Part shown: positions 57,301 to 64,000 of the stretch, one piece after another
Numbering within the stretch: the stretch's first letter is position 1
Layout: every line of letters begins with the position of its first letter
From: Ancylomarina longa
Lineage (GTDB): Bacteria; Bacteroidota; Bacteroidia; Bacteroidales; Marinifilaceae
DNA length: 64,000 bases
Direction of reading: 5' to 3'
Assembly: GCF_003996985.1 (NCBI RefSeq)
Contig: NZ_RJJX01000001.1
Location: 372,001-436,000 of the forward strand
Position numbers and translations under genes: made by a program
Notes under the pieces: model-generated
Databases searched by the model: none
Told to the model about the DNA's origin: nothing
What the model saw: the letters and a program-made list of their open reading frames with translations, nothing else

Positions 57301-57576
57301 TTTGGTTTCCTTGTAACCAATAAATGTTACTGTAACAGTATATGGTCCGCCAACCTTCATGTTTCGGATATCAAAACGCCCATCTTCCTGTGTAATGGTT
57401 CCGTATTGAGTTCCAGTTGGTGTATGAGTGGCTACAACAGTTGCTGCAAAAACAGGTTCATTTTTACTATCAACTATTTTTCCATTCATTGAAGAGGTGG
57501 TTACCCCTTGTGAAAATGCATTTGGCAAACATGTCGCCATTGCAGTAATCAGAAATAGCAATTTTAATTTATTCAT
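54397..57576 (-). CDS. TonB-dependent receptor, Oar-like
   Basis: About 1059 residues. The signal peptide is followed by a carboxypeptidase-regulatory-like domain (MNGKIVDSKNEPVFAATVVATH), the plug (REKIVALPTISRSQADMTRLTP), and a long barrel ending LQIGIRYIFN. The Oar-like type lacks a SusD partner here. Substrate not known. The longest frame starts with TTG at 57582; the ATG at 57576 is preferred. A leader hairpin at 57622-57647 may control it. Confidence 0.9.
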   Translation of the reverse strand: MNKLKLLFLITAMATCLPNAFSQGVTTSSMNGKIVDSKNEPVFAATVVATHTPTGTQYGTITQEDGRFDIRNMKVGGPYTVTVTFIGYKETKQENIYLLLNKSAEINLVLNEDNVQIDEITIVYDKNDVISQNRTGAQTSVDREKIVALPTISRSQADMTRLTPESDGNSFGGRNNLYNNFSLDGSIFNNSFGLDVATPGGQADAQPVSLDAIDQIQVSLAPFDVREGGFTGAGVNAVTKSGTNQFKGSTYYFFRNENMIGNKVNGLTVKNLDFSTKQYGVSLGGPIIKNKLFFFVNYEQERRDQQAHGFVADNGTNTGNSNTTSVAEADIKAVQQHFMERWGYDTGAYQNYNHKTSNNKFLIKLDANLSPKHNFVLRYNMLDAYRDILPHPEAVLGRGPTSFRLPFENSSYRIFNKIHSVVGELHSMFSSKLANKFMAGYTAFRDKRNPHSTPFPVVDILDQNGNIAITAGSEMFSTNNRLNQDVIQVSDNLTYYADRHTFTLGFNYERFKFENSFNLFYYPWITAFSVQDFLDDNFAYFVGNPTGDLNQDVTDAQKNPFAWSDVDVAQIAFYAQDEFQVNDDLKLTFGLRLDVPKYYNDIPQDEATDRGKNFDGWVNENGNSVKLDPATWPDAKIMWSPRFGFNWDVKGDNTMQLRGGSGIFTGRIPFVWLGNQSTNARIDAGYEFQLNATSKDFKFPQVWKNNLAMDVKFGHGWLATVEGIYSKDVNAVVHRNYNMLPPSGQLSGTGDTRARFAGFNEQNIYSASAGSEAFLEAGAIVMDNTKKGYQFTATAKLAKKWNSGLSADIAYTYLSAKDLTSIPAEIAADAFQRNPVVGNPNMPAYSWSRYGLQHRIISSVMYKVKYGKMASSFAMFYEAGKGNRYSYTYAGDVNNDAISNNDLVYVPENSSDIHFGTVVDGLGVVAADAAQQWSALDAFISQDDHLSDRRGKYAQRNGAMLPWYGQMDLRFMQDFNLDIHGKQNTFQFSVDILNFGNMISSNWGVRQFATTNNPITVNGVDNNGTPWLQFDPNLKKSYIDDVTVNSKWQLQIGIRYIFN

Positions 57577-57621
57577 ATTCAACTAAGATTAGATTATATA
57601 ATTAGGTAAGTGTAAAAATAC

Positions 57622-57647
57622 AAAAAGCTCTCGACAATAAAGAGCTT
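57622..57647 (-). terminator. terminator-like hairpin in the leader of the TonB receptor gene
   Basis: AAGCTCT (57625-57631) pairs with AGAGCTT (57641-57647), 9-nt loop; on the minus strand the stem is followed by TTTTTG. It precedes the receptor start by about 45 bp. A second hairpin, ACACC with GGTGT at 57650-57680, lies before it, so a regulatory leader or small RNA is possible. Confidence 0.5.
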
Positions 57648-57974
57648 CACACCTTATGCTTATGGACTTAGAGGTGTTTGAAAACAATAATCCGACAACA
57701 TATTACCCGACACTTAACCATCTGCAATAAAGTTTGAATGTTAAAATTTGTTAAAGGAATCGAGCCTTCCGAAACATGTTGCTTAACATACTTTCATACC
57801 GAATATCAAATTTTATCATCAATTATTATTTTTTAATTTTTTTTTAAATTTCATCCTATTTTATATTCTCCGTAGCGAAATACTTCCCTAACTCATCAAA
57901 AAAACTTACTTTCACTTTTATTTGAGGACCAAATAATACTGAAGCAAATTCCAATTAAATAATCAATACTACCT

Positions 57975-58814
57975 ATGAAGAGCTTTAATCAATTTCTTAA
58001 TTATCCAATAATTTCTTCAAAAACGATCAGCATCAGCCCATACCATCTACTCATTATTATCGCGCTATTATTCACCACTATCATCACGCTACGAATCGTA
58101 AAAAAAGTATTCAAACGACTCACAGAAGAAAAAAAGATGGATCAGGGAAGTGGAGCTTCAATTTACCAGATTGTCAAATACATTATTTGGGTATCGGTAA
58201 TTGCATTTAGTCTGGAAACAATTGGTATTCATCTCACGCTGCTTATTGCCAGTTCTGCAGCATTGTTAGTTGGATTTGGTCTTGGTATTCAACAGATTTT
58301 TCACGACATCGCCTCTGGAATCATCCTCTTATTTGAACGAAACTTATTAGTAAACGATATTATTGAATTGGAGAACGAGATTATTGGTAAAGTATCTGAA
58401 ATAGGACTTCGAACTTCTAAAATTGTTACCAGAGATAACATCATCATGATTATTCCTAACTCCAAATTAATAAGCGATAATGTTATCAATTGGAGTCACA
58501 ATGAAGAAATCACAAGGTTTTATGTTGAAATAGGCGTGGCATATAGTTCGAATGTAGAGCTGGTTGAGAAAATACTCCTGGAGGTAGCAAATAATCATGC
58601 CGAAATTTCTAAACGAAGAAATGCCTTTGTGAATTTCCGCAATTTCGGTGACTCATCACTAGATTTCCGTTTGTATTTCTGGACAAAAAAGAATTTCCGG
58701 GTGGAATTTATAAAAAGTGATCTTCGGTTCGGAATCAATAAAGCATTTGCAAAAAATAATATTAGTATTCCTTTCCCACAAAGAGATATTCATATTAAAT
58801 CGGAGACTTTATAG
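57975..58814 (+). CDS. MscS-family mechanosensitive channel
   Basis: 279 residues. Three membrane segments are near 22-42, 66-86 and 92-110. The pore helix region has ASSAALLVGFGLGIQQIFHDIASGIILLFERN, the MscS hallmark. The C-terminal half is the cytoplasmic cage domain. Releases solutes under osmotic downshock. Confidence 0.94.
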   Translation: MKSFNQFLNYPIISSKTISISPYHLLIIIALLFTTIITLRIVKKVFKRLTEEKKMDQGSGASIYQIVKYIIWVSVIAFSLETIGIHLTLLIASSAALLVGFGLGIQQIFHDIASGIILLFERNLLVNDIIELENEIIGKVSEIGLRTSKIVTRDNIIMIIPNSKLISDNVINWSHNEEITRFYVEIGVAYSSNVELVEKILLEVANNHAEISKRRNAFVNFRNFGDSSLDFRLYFWTKKNFRVEFIKSDLRFGINKAFAKNNISIPFPQRDIHIKSETL

Positions 58815-58838
58815 CTCAGCATCCTATAATCTCCGCTA

Positions 58839-59870
58839 TTATTCACTCCAAAGCTTACTTTCCTGATTGATATACCAAATTTTTCCGGAATTGCCCTTTA
58901 AATATGCCAAGAACTGTTTTTTGGTAATTTCTATTTGTCCCTGAAAACCAGGTTTTATCTCAACAGAATAGTAACCTTTTTCTGCAAAATATTTTTTTTC
59001 TTGCTGATAGATACGAATCAAAGTTATTTTTGTGATATAATCTTCATCGGGGATAAACATTTCGGTATCCTCTCCAACAATTTTATCTGAAAATTGCACA
59101 TATCCCCAGGTTTCCGGCTGATGCATTGCAATTACGCCCTGTGGCGACCACACCCAATTATGCTCAGGAAGAGTTTTCCTGGTTTTGGGGTCTTTCTTTT
59201 TTTGATAATTGCCATCAACTACCTCAACATCCCAATTCACACGCGAAAAATTCACTCTCCATTGCTCTCCTGATAATGGTTTACGTTGCCCGGGAGCACA
59301 CTCTTTCAATACCTTCCAGGGAAAAGCTATTTCAACAGTCCATTTTTCATCTGCATTGGAAGAATCATTAATACTTCCATAAATTTTCACCGCCGATTTT
59401 AATCCTTTTATATCCCATGCATTAATAGCAGGTGCCCCATCCCGATAAGGTTTTGCCAATAATAAATCCCAAATGGTATTTAAAGCATTCATCTCAAATT
59501 CGTAATACAAATGATTATCACCCTGCGGATCAATAAACACCTCAAAATCGTTATCATGAAATATTACAGCATCGCGTTGATTCAATTTTGCCCAAATATG
59601 TGGTTCCTGTAATTCCGCTGCGACATAAAAATAATCCTCATCCCACAACATTTTTACTCTTGTATGGTATGTAGGCAATGGCTTCTTATCTCCCTCTATA
59701 TCCACAAAATTATGACTCCATTCTGCTTTTGCCCAGTCTGATTCCGAAACTGCCCCATCTACCGTAATTGACTCCGATGTTTTGTAGCAGACATAAGATT
59801 CTGGATGTTTTTGAGCAAATATAGAAACAGGTAAAACAAATAAGAAAAGAAATGTGAAAATATCCTTCAT
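58839..59870 (-). CDS. secreted carbohydrate-binding family 9-like protein
   Basis: 343 residues. The signal peptide is followed by ITVDGAVSESDWAKAEW, TRVKMLWDEDYFYVAAEL, NDFEVFIDPQGDNHLYYEFEMNALNT and WGYVQFSD, all of the CBM9-like fold. WRVNFSRVNW is typical of this Bacteroidota family. It probably binds sugar in the periplasm or outside. No glycoside hydrolase is adjacent, and the gene is alone on its strand. Confidence 0.85.
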   Translation of the reverse strand: MKDIFTFLFLFVLPVSIFAQKHPESYVCYKTSESITVDGAVSESDWAKAEWSHNFVDIEGDKKPLPTYHTRVKMLWDEDYFYVAAELQEPHIWAKLNQRDAVIFHDNDFEVFIDPQGDNHLYYEFEMNALNTIWDLLLAKPYRDGAPAINAWDIKGLKSAVKIYGSINDSSNADEKWTVEIAFPWKVLKECAPGQRKPLSGEQWRVNFSRVNWDVEVVDGNYQKKKDPKTRKTLPEHNWVWSPQGVIAMHQPETWGYVQFSDKIVGEDTEMFIPDEDYITKITLIRIYQQEKKYFAEKGYYSVEIKPGFQGQIEITKKQFLAYLKGNSGKIWYINQESKLWSE

Positions 59871-60589
59871 AAGTATATGATTTATTTAATAATCTAATTA
59901 TACATTAATTACGACAGATATCGCAATTATTCTTTTACTACCTTTTATCCTACAAGCAAACGAATTTTCACTGTTTTTCTTGATGAAAAAAGTAAACAAA
60001 AAAATTTACTGCTTCCTCACACATGCCTACTCCGGATCGCCCAAATTTTTCATTCCTTCACGCTTCCCTGACAGTGTTAAAATTCAACTTCTATAGAAAC
60101 TTTCGAGAACTTAACTTGATTTAAATTTTAACCACGAAGCTAAGGAATAAATTTGGCTATTTTATACATGCAACCCAATCAGAGCTTACAATACAACGTG
60201 TTTTACTGCTCCAACATCTTCTACTAATCAGGTTTAGTTACAATCTTAAAAAAAATCAAAATTTAATTCTTAAACACTAAGTAGAGTTCAACTATTAAAA
60301 TAAATCATTTTACAGTTTCGCAGAACACTTCACCTTATATTGTCGCAAATTATGATGATACACTTAAATAAATTAATAGCAAGCAAAGGTTTAAAGTACA
60401 TCTTTAAGCCAGATTAGTAATGATAGAATTTCAGACTTGGCAACAAGCTATTTTCCAAAGCAGCTTAAACTTGTTATGTAACACAATTTAAACATTTCGT
60501 TGTCTGATAAAATTTGTAGATTTGCTCGTGGCATAAATTTGTTTTTATGGTGACTATAAATTAACAATGAACAGATTTTAAAGAATGAT
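59871..60589. other. AT-rich intergenic region without a gene
   Basis: About 720 bp without a coding frame I accept. TAGATTTG at 60517-60524 fits the Bacteroidota -7 box and may start transcription of the TonB receptor gene at 60668. The rest shows no recognisable RNA or repeat. Confidence 0.45.
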
Positions 60590-60620
60590 TAAGGATACAT
60601 CTGAACAATTGTATCCTTAA
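60589..60620 (+). promoter_or_regulatory. hairpin in the 5' region of a TonB receptor gene
   Basis: TTAAGGATACA (60589-60599) pairs with TGTATCCTTAA (60610-60620), 10-nt loop, 48 bp before the ATG. No T-tract follows, so it is not a usual terminator. It may be an operator or RNA control element. Confidence 0.4.
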
Positions 60621-60667
60621 ATTATTTAATTCACACTAAGTTTCACACAACAACCTAATATAATTAT

Positions 60668-63058
60668 ATGAGATTCTTTTACACAATGTTCCTGTTAAAT
60701 TTCATTACTGTTTTAGGGACTTCTCAAACAGTAAAGGTTATAGATAAAACCAATATACAACCAATTGAAAATGTATATATTTTCAGTAACAACAAATCAA
60801 TGTTAACAAATAAAAAAGGGGAAGCAGATATAAGTGCTTTTGGAAATAATGAAATACTGATCTTCCAGCATTCTTCTTTTGAAAATGATACAATTAGTTA
60901 TGAAAATTTAAAGCGTGCAAATTTCAAAATAAAACTATCAGAAAGTATTCTAAAACTAAACGAAGTTATTGTTTCAGCTAATCGTTGGGAACAAAACAAA
61001 AAAGAAGTTCCCAATAAGATAGCAACAATTTCAACCAAAGAAATAAAATTTACAAATCCACAAACCACAGCAGATTTACTGGGCACATCAAATGAAGTTT
61101 TTATTCAAAAAAGTCAGATGGGAGGTGGTAGTCCGATGATAAGAGGATTTGCAACCAACAGAATTTTAATTGTTGTTGATGGTGTAAGAATGAATAATGC
61201 AATTTACCGAAGTGGAAATTTACAAAACATTATTTCGTTGGATGCAAATAGTATTGAAAATGCCGAAGTAATTTTCGGACCGGGCTCAGTTATTTACGGT
61301 AGCGATGCAATTGGAGGAGTTATGGATTTTCATACTCTACGACCTAAATTAACAACCACAGATAAATTGGATTTTACAGCAAATGCACTAAGCAGATATT
61401 CATCAGCAAATAATGAAAAAACAGGGCATCTCAACTTTAATTTTGGTACTGAAAAGTGGAGTTTCTTATCAAGCATCACACATAGTAATTTTGGTGATTT
61501 AAAAATGGGAAGTAAAGGAAATCATGAATATGTACGTCCAGAATATGTTACCAGGATAAACGGGCAAGACTATATCATGAAAAACGATAATGAAAACATA
61601 CAAAAATACTCCGGTTACAATCAGATGAATGTGATGCAAAAAATCAGATTCAGACCAAATGAAAAACTGGATATTAATTATGGATTTCATTGCTCCAAAT
61701 TATCAGATGTGCCACGATACGACAGGCTGATACAATACAAAAAAGGAAAGCTTAAATATGCCAACTGGTATTATGGTCCGCAAAAATGGATGATGAATAT
61801 TCTGAATGTGAAATATTCTAATTCTACAAAACTATTTGATGAGGCAAAATTAATTATTGCTTATCAGAATTATGAAGAAAGCAGACATGACCGAAAATTT
61901 GGTAAAGATGAAATAAGAGAAAGAACCGAAAAAGTAAAAGCCTTTTCGGCAAATCTTGACTTTGATAAACAACTGAACCAAAAAAGCTTTTTATTCTATG
62001 GTCTTGAAGCTGTTACAAACAAAGTAAATTCATCCGGACAAAAAAGAAATATTGAAACAAAAGAAATTACACCTCATGCAAGCAGATATCCCGATGATTC
62101 AAATTATACATCTTATGCAGGCTATTTGAATTACAAAAATAATCTGAATACAAAAATGACTTTTATTGCAGGCATTAGATATAGCCGAATTTTATTAGAT
62201 GCTGATTTTGACACTACTTTTTACAAATTTTCATTCAATAAAATAAGCATCAATACAGGAGCACTAAATGGTAGTATTGGTCTTGTTTTCAGACCAAATA
62301 AAAGCTGGCAATTTAATCTAAATACTTCTACTGGATTTAGAGCACCAAATATTGATGATATAGGGAAAACATTTGATTCCGAACCAGGTAATGTTGTTGT
62401 GCCTAATAAAGATTTAAATTCGGAATATGCATATAATATAGATTTTGGAATAATTAAAACTATAAATGATAAAATCCAGATTGAAGCAACAGGATTTTAT
62501 ACTCTGTTGAAAGATGCCATGGTACGACGTAATTTTACTTTTGACGGTCAGGATTCAATTATGTACGATGGTGAATTAAGTAGAGTACAAGCACTTGTTA
62601 ATGCTGATAAAGCAAAAGTTTACGGAATACAATTGGGTTTATATGCTGATATTATTAAATATTTATCTTTTAAGACAAATCTAACATATACCAAAGGTGA
62701 AGATCAGGATGGAGTGCCATTAAGACATGTTGCTCCATTATTTGGCAGTACACACATCATATTAAAAGCTGAAAAAATAAAAGCTGATTTATATGCAAAC
62801 TATAATGGTAAAATATCTAATGAAAATTTAGCTCCTTCGGAACAAAACAAAACCTATATGTATGCCACAAACAGTGAAGGAAAACCATATTCTCCCTCAT
62901 GGTTTACTTTAAACTTAAAAGCCAGTTATCAGTTAAATAAACTTTTACAGGTAAATGCAGGAATCGAAAATATTTCAGATAAGCGTTATCGTCCTTATTC
63001 ATCAGGAATTGCTGCTCCCGGAAGAAATTTTATTTTAGGATTAAGAGGAAGTTTTTAA
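60668..63058 (+). CDS. TonB-dependent receptor with FRAP motif, possibly heme-type
   Basis: 796 residues. A signal peptide (YTMFLLNFITVLGTSQ) and a carboxypeptidase-like segment precede the plug (NEVIVSANRWEQ, MIRGFATNRILIVVDGVRMN). The barrel has TGFRAPNIDDIGKTF and VPNKDLNSEYAYN, which echo the FRAP and NPNL boxes of heme/haemoglobin receptors. It ends FILGLRGSF. Heme import is an inference; siderophore or other uptake cannot be excluded. Confidence 0.88.
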   Translation: MRFFYTMFLLNFITVLGTSQTVKVIDKTNIQPIENVYIFSNNKSMLTNKKGEADISAFGNNEILIFQHSSFENDTISYENLKRANFKIKLSESILKLNEVIVSANRWEQNKKEVPNKIATISTKEIKFTNPQTTADLLGTSNEVFIQKSQMGGGSPMIRGFATNRILIVVDGVRMNNAIYRSGNLQNIISLDANSIENAEVIFGPGSVIYGSDAIGGVMDFHTLRPKLTTTDKLDFTANALSRYSSANNEKTGHLNFNFGTEKWSFLSSITHSNFGDLKMGSKGNHEYVRPEYVTRINGQDYIMKNDNENIQKYSGYNQMNVMQKIRFRPNEKLDINYGFHCSKLSDVPRYDRLIQYKKGKLKYANWYYGPQKWMMNILNVKYSNSTKLFDEAKLIIAYQNYEESRHDRKFGKDEIRERTEKVKAFSANLDFDKQLNQKSFLFYGLEAVTNKVNSSGQKRNIETKEITPHASRYPDDSNYTSYAGYLNYKNNLNTKMTFIAGIRYSRILLDADFDTTFYKFSFNKISINTGALNGSIGLVFRPNKSWQFNLNTSTGFRAPNIDDIGKTFDSEPGNVVVPNKDLNSEYAYNIDFGIIKTINDKIQIEATGFYTLLKDAMVRRNFTFDGQDSIMYDGELSRVQALVNADKAKVYGIQLGLYADIIKYLSFKTNLTYTKGEDQDGVPLRHVAPLFGSTHIILKAEKIKADLYANYNGKISNENLAPSEQNKTYMYATNSEGKPYSPSWFTLNLKASYQLNKLLQVNAGIENISDKRYRPYSSGIAAPGRNFILGLRGSF

Positions 63059-63143
63059 ACCATAAAAACAGGATAACGAACTTATCCCATCTTTCGCTAA
63101 ACTTGAAAAATTATCCTGGGAAAATATTTGTAAATAAGCAATT

Positions 63144-63176
63144 AAACCGGATAGGTTTTGAAAACCTATCCGGTTT
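63144..63176. terminator. perfect palindromic terminator between a TonB receptor and hisIE
   Basis: A 16-bp perfect inverted repeat centred on 63160 (AAACCGGATAGGTTTT on the left arm) between convergent genes. Confidence 0.85.
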
Positions 63177-63229
63177 ATATAGAAATACTCTCATCTCCAT
63201 TCGTCGAAAATATTTTTACAATGCAAATA

Positions 63230-63853
63230 TTAACTCAATTTATGACGCTGTTTCAAAACATCAATAACTTGTTCCAGCCTATACTCTTTTGCAGATAAAA
63301 GAACCAAATAGTGAAAAAGTAAATCAGCAGCCTCTCCCATAAATAATTCCTGATTGTCGTCTTTTGCTTCGATCACTAACTCAACGGCCTCTTCCCCAAC
63401 TTTTTGAGCAATCTTATTAATTCCCTTCTGAAACAAACTGGCAGTATAAGACTTTTCGGAAAGATTCTTTTTTCGCTCCGTAATCACCTGCTGTAATTGC
63501 AAAAGAAAGTCAATATTTCCAGCTCTATTCTCCTCTGCCCAGCAAGTGTCTGTTCCCTTATGGCAAACCGGTCCTACCGGATCTACCTTCACAAGCAAAG
63601 TATCCTTATCACAATCCAAACTCAGGTCTTTCAGGTTTAAAAAATTCCCACTTTCCTCCCCTTTGGTCCAAAGCCTCTGTTTACTCCGACTAAAAAAAGT
63701 CACTTTTCCTGTTTCGATGGTTTTTTCATAGGATTCTTTATTCATATATCCCAACATTAAAACCTTTTGTGTTTTCACATCTTGTATAATTGCGGGAACC
63801 AATCCTTCTCCTTTTTCAAAATCAATTTGGTTTGTTAATTCTTTAAAATTCAT
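63230..63853 (-). CDS. hisIE: bifunctional phosphoribosyl-AMP cyclohydrolase/phosphoribosyl-ATP pyrophosphatase
   Basis: 207 residues for steps 2 and 3 of histidine synthesis. N-terminal HisI part: MLGYMNKESYEKTIETGKVTFFSRSKQRLWTKGE and the zinc/substrate block DCDKDTLLVKVDPVGPVCHKGTDTCW. The C-terminal HisE part begins near 115 (EKSYTASLFQKGINKIAQKVGEEAVELVIEAKDDNQELFMGEAADLLFHYLVLL). Other his genes are likely upstream, beyond the window. Confidence 0.97.
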   Translation of the reverse strand: MNFKELTNQIDFEKGEGLVPAIIQDVKTQKVLMLGYMNKESYEKTIETGKVTFFSRSKQRLWTKGEESGNFLNLKDLSLDCDKDTLLVKVDPVGPVCHKGTDTCWAEENRAGNIDFLLQLQQVITERKKNLSEKSYTASLFQKGINKIAQKVGEEAVELVIEAKDDNQELFMGEAADLLFHYLVLLSAKEYRLEQVIDVLKQRHKLS

Positions 63854-64000
63854 AATTTTTGATATAAAATGTGAGACATGGGATTACAGAAAATTGCAAA
63901 AGAAAAAAATCAAGTTTGTGATCTTTCTAAGACAATTAGCATTCAACCCTTCTCACCTATTAATTTTTGTGGTTTGTTAAATTCTTATTGGTATTCCTTT

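Noticed and set aside
1-64000. tRNA or rRNA genes
   Set aside because: No acceptor-stem or T-loop patterns or rRNA blocks were recognised; a covariance search would be decisive.

Overview
The window is about 36% GC and comes from a Bacteroidota chromosome, most likely a marine Bacteroidales close to Marinifilaceae (Labilibaculum, Marinifilum or Ancylomarina type). The lineage call is inference. It rests on TonB-dependent receptors with carboxypeptidase-like N-termini, an RprX/RprY-like two-component pair, Bacteroidota -7 promoter boxes (TAnnTTTG), weak ribosome-binding sites and Bacteroidales-style mobile elements. No rRNA, tRNA, CRISPR array or prophage was seen.

Layout. 0-10 kb: polyphosphate kinase and a SixA phosphatase, topoisomerase III, a large outer-membrane phosphoesterase/kinase-like/beta-barrel fusion and a lipoprotein propeller. 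10-15 kb: an HD phosphohydrolase fused to a Pycsar-effector-type membrane domain, RsmE, a DUF4159 protein, a phosphofructokinase with pyrophosphate-type active-site residues and a membrane-GNAT fusion. 15-23 kb: an SPFH protein with a small ribbon-helix-helix protein, an intact-ended IS4-family element (17-bp inverted repeats, 9-bp target duplication), an ECF sigma factor, a UvrA and two hypothetical secreted proteins. 23-31 kb: a HEAT-like protein, a DHOD-like protein, YggS, a two-component system, a Cys/Lys-rich secreted repeat protein, a TPR protein and a Kef-type antiporter. 31-43 kb: a secreted HExxH protein, pterin dehydratase facing prephenate dehydratase (pheA), two thiol-redox proteins, an oxidoreductase, a SIMPL protein, a nitroreductase, a phosphoesterase, a 42-bp minisatellite, and a 1014-residue protease/propeller/barrel protein. 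43-51 kb: methionine aminopeptidase followed by an envelope-glycan region (IspD/TarI-like and TagD-like cytidylyltransferases, an SDR, a TagF-like transferase, GT9, an InaA-type kinase, Wzi, NUDIX). 51-64 kb: gamma-glutamyltransferase, a decayed group II intron carrying a 21-nt periodic array, two TonB receptors, an MscS channel, a CBM9-like protein and HisIE.

The strongest finding is a complete transcription attenuator in front of pheA. It has a good promoter, a 19-residue leader peptide with nine Phe, and mutually exclusive pause, antiterminator and terminator pairings, arranged as in enteric pheL although the host is a Bacteroidota. Second is a degenerate 21-nt tandem array that sits where the reverse-transcriptase gene of a group II intron should be. 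Both mobile elements in the window lie immediately beside intrinsic terminators.

Several coding starts were moved from the longest open frame to an internal ATG where the frame began with TTG or GTG, or where a signal peptide or promoter decided the matter.
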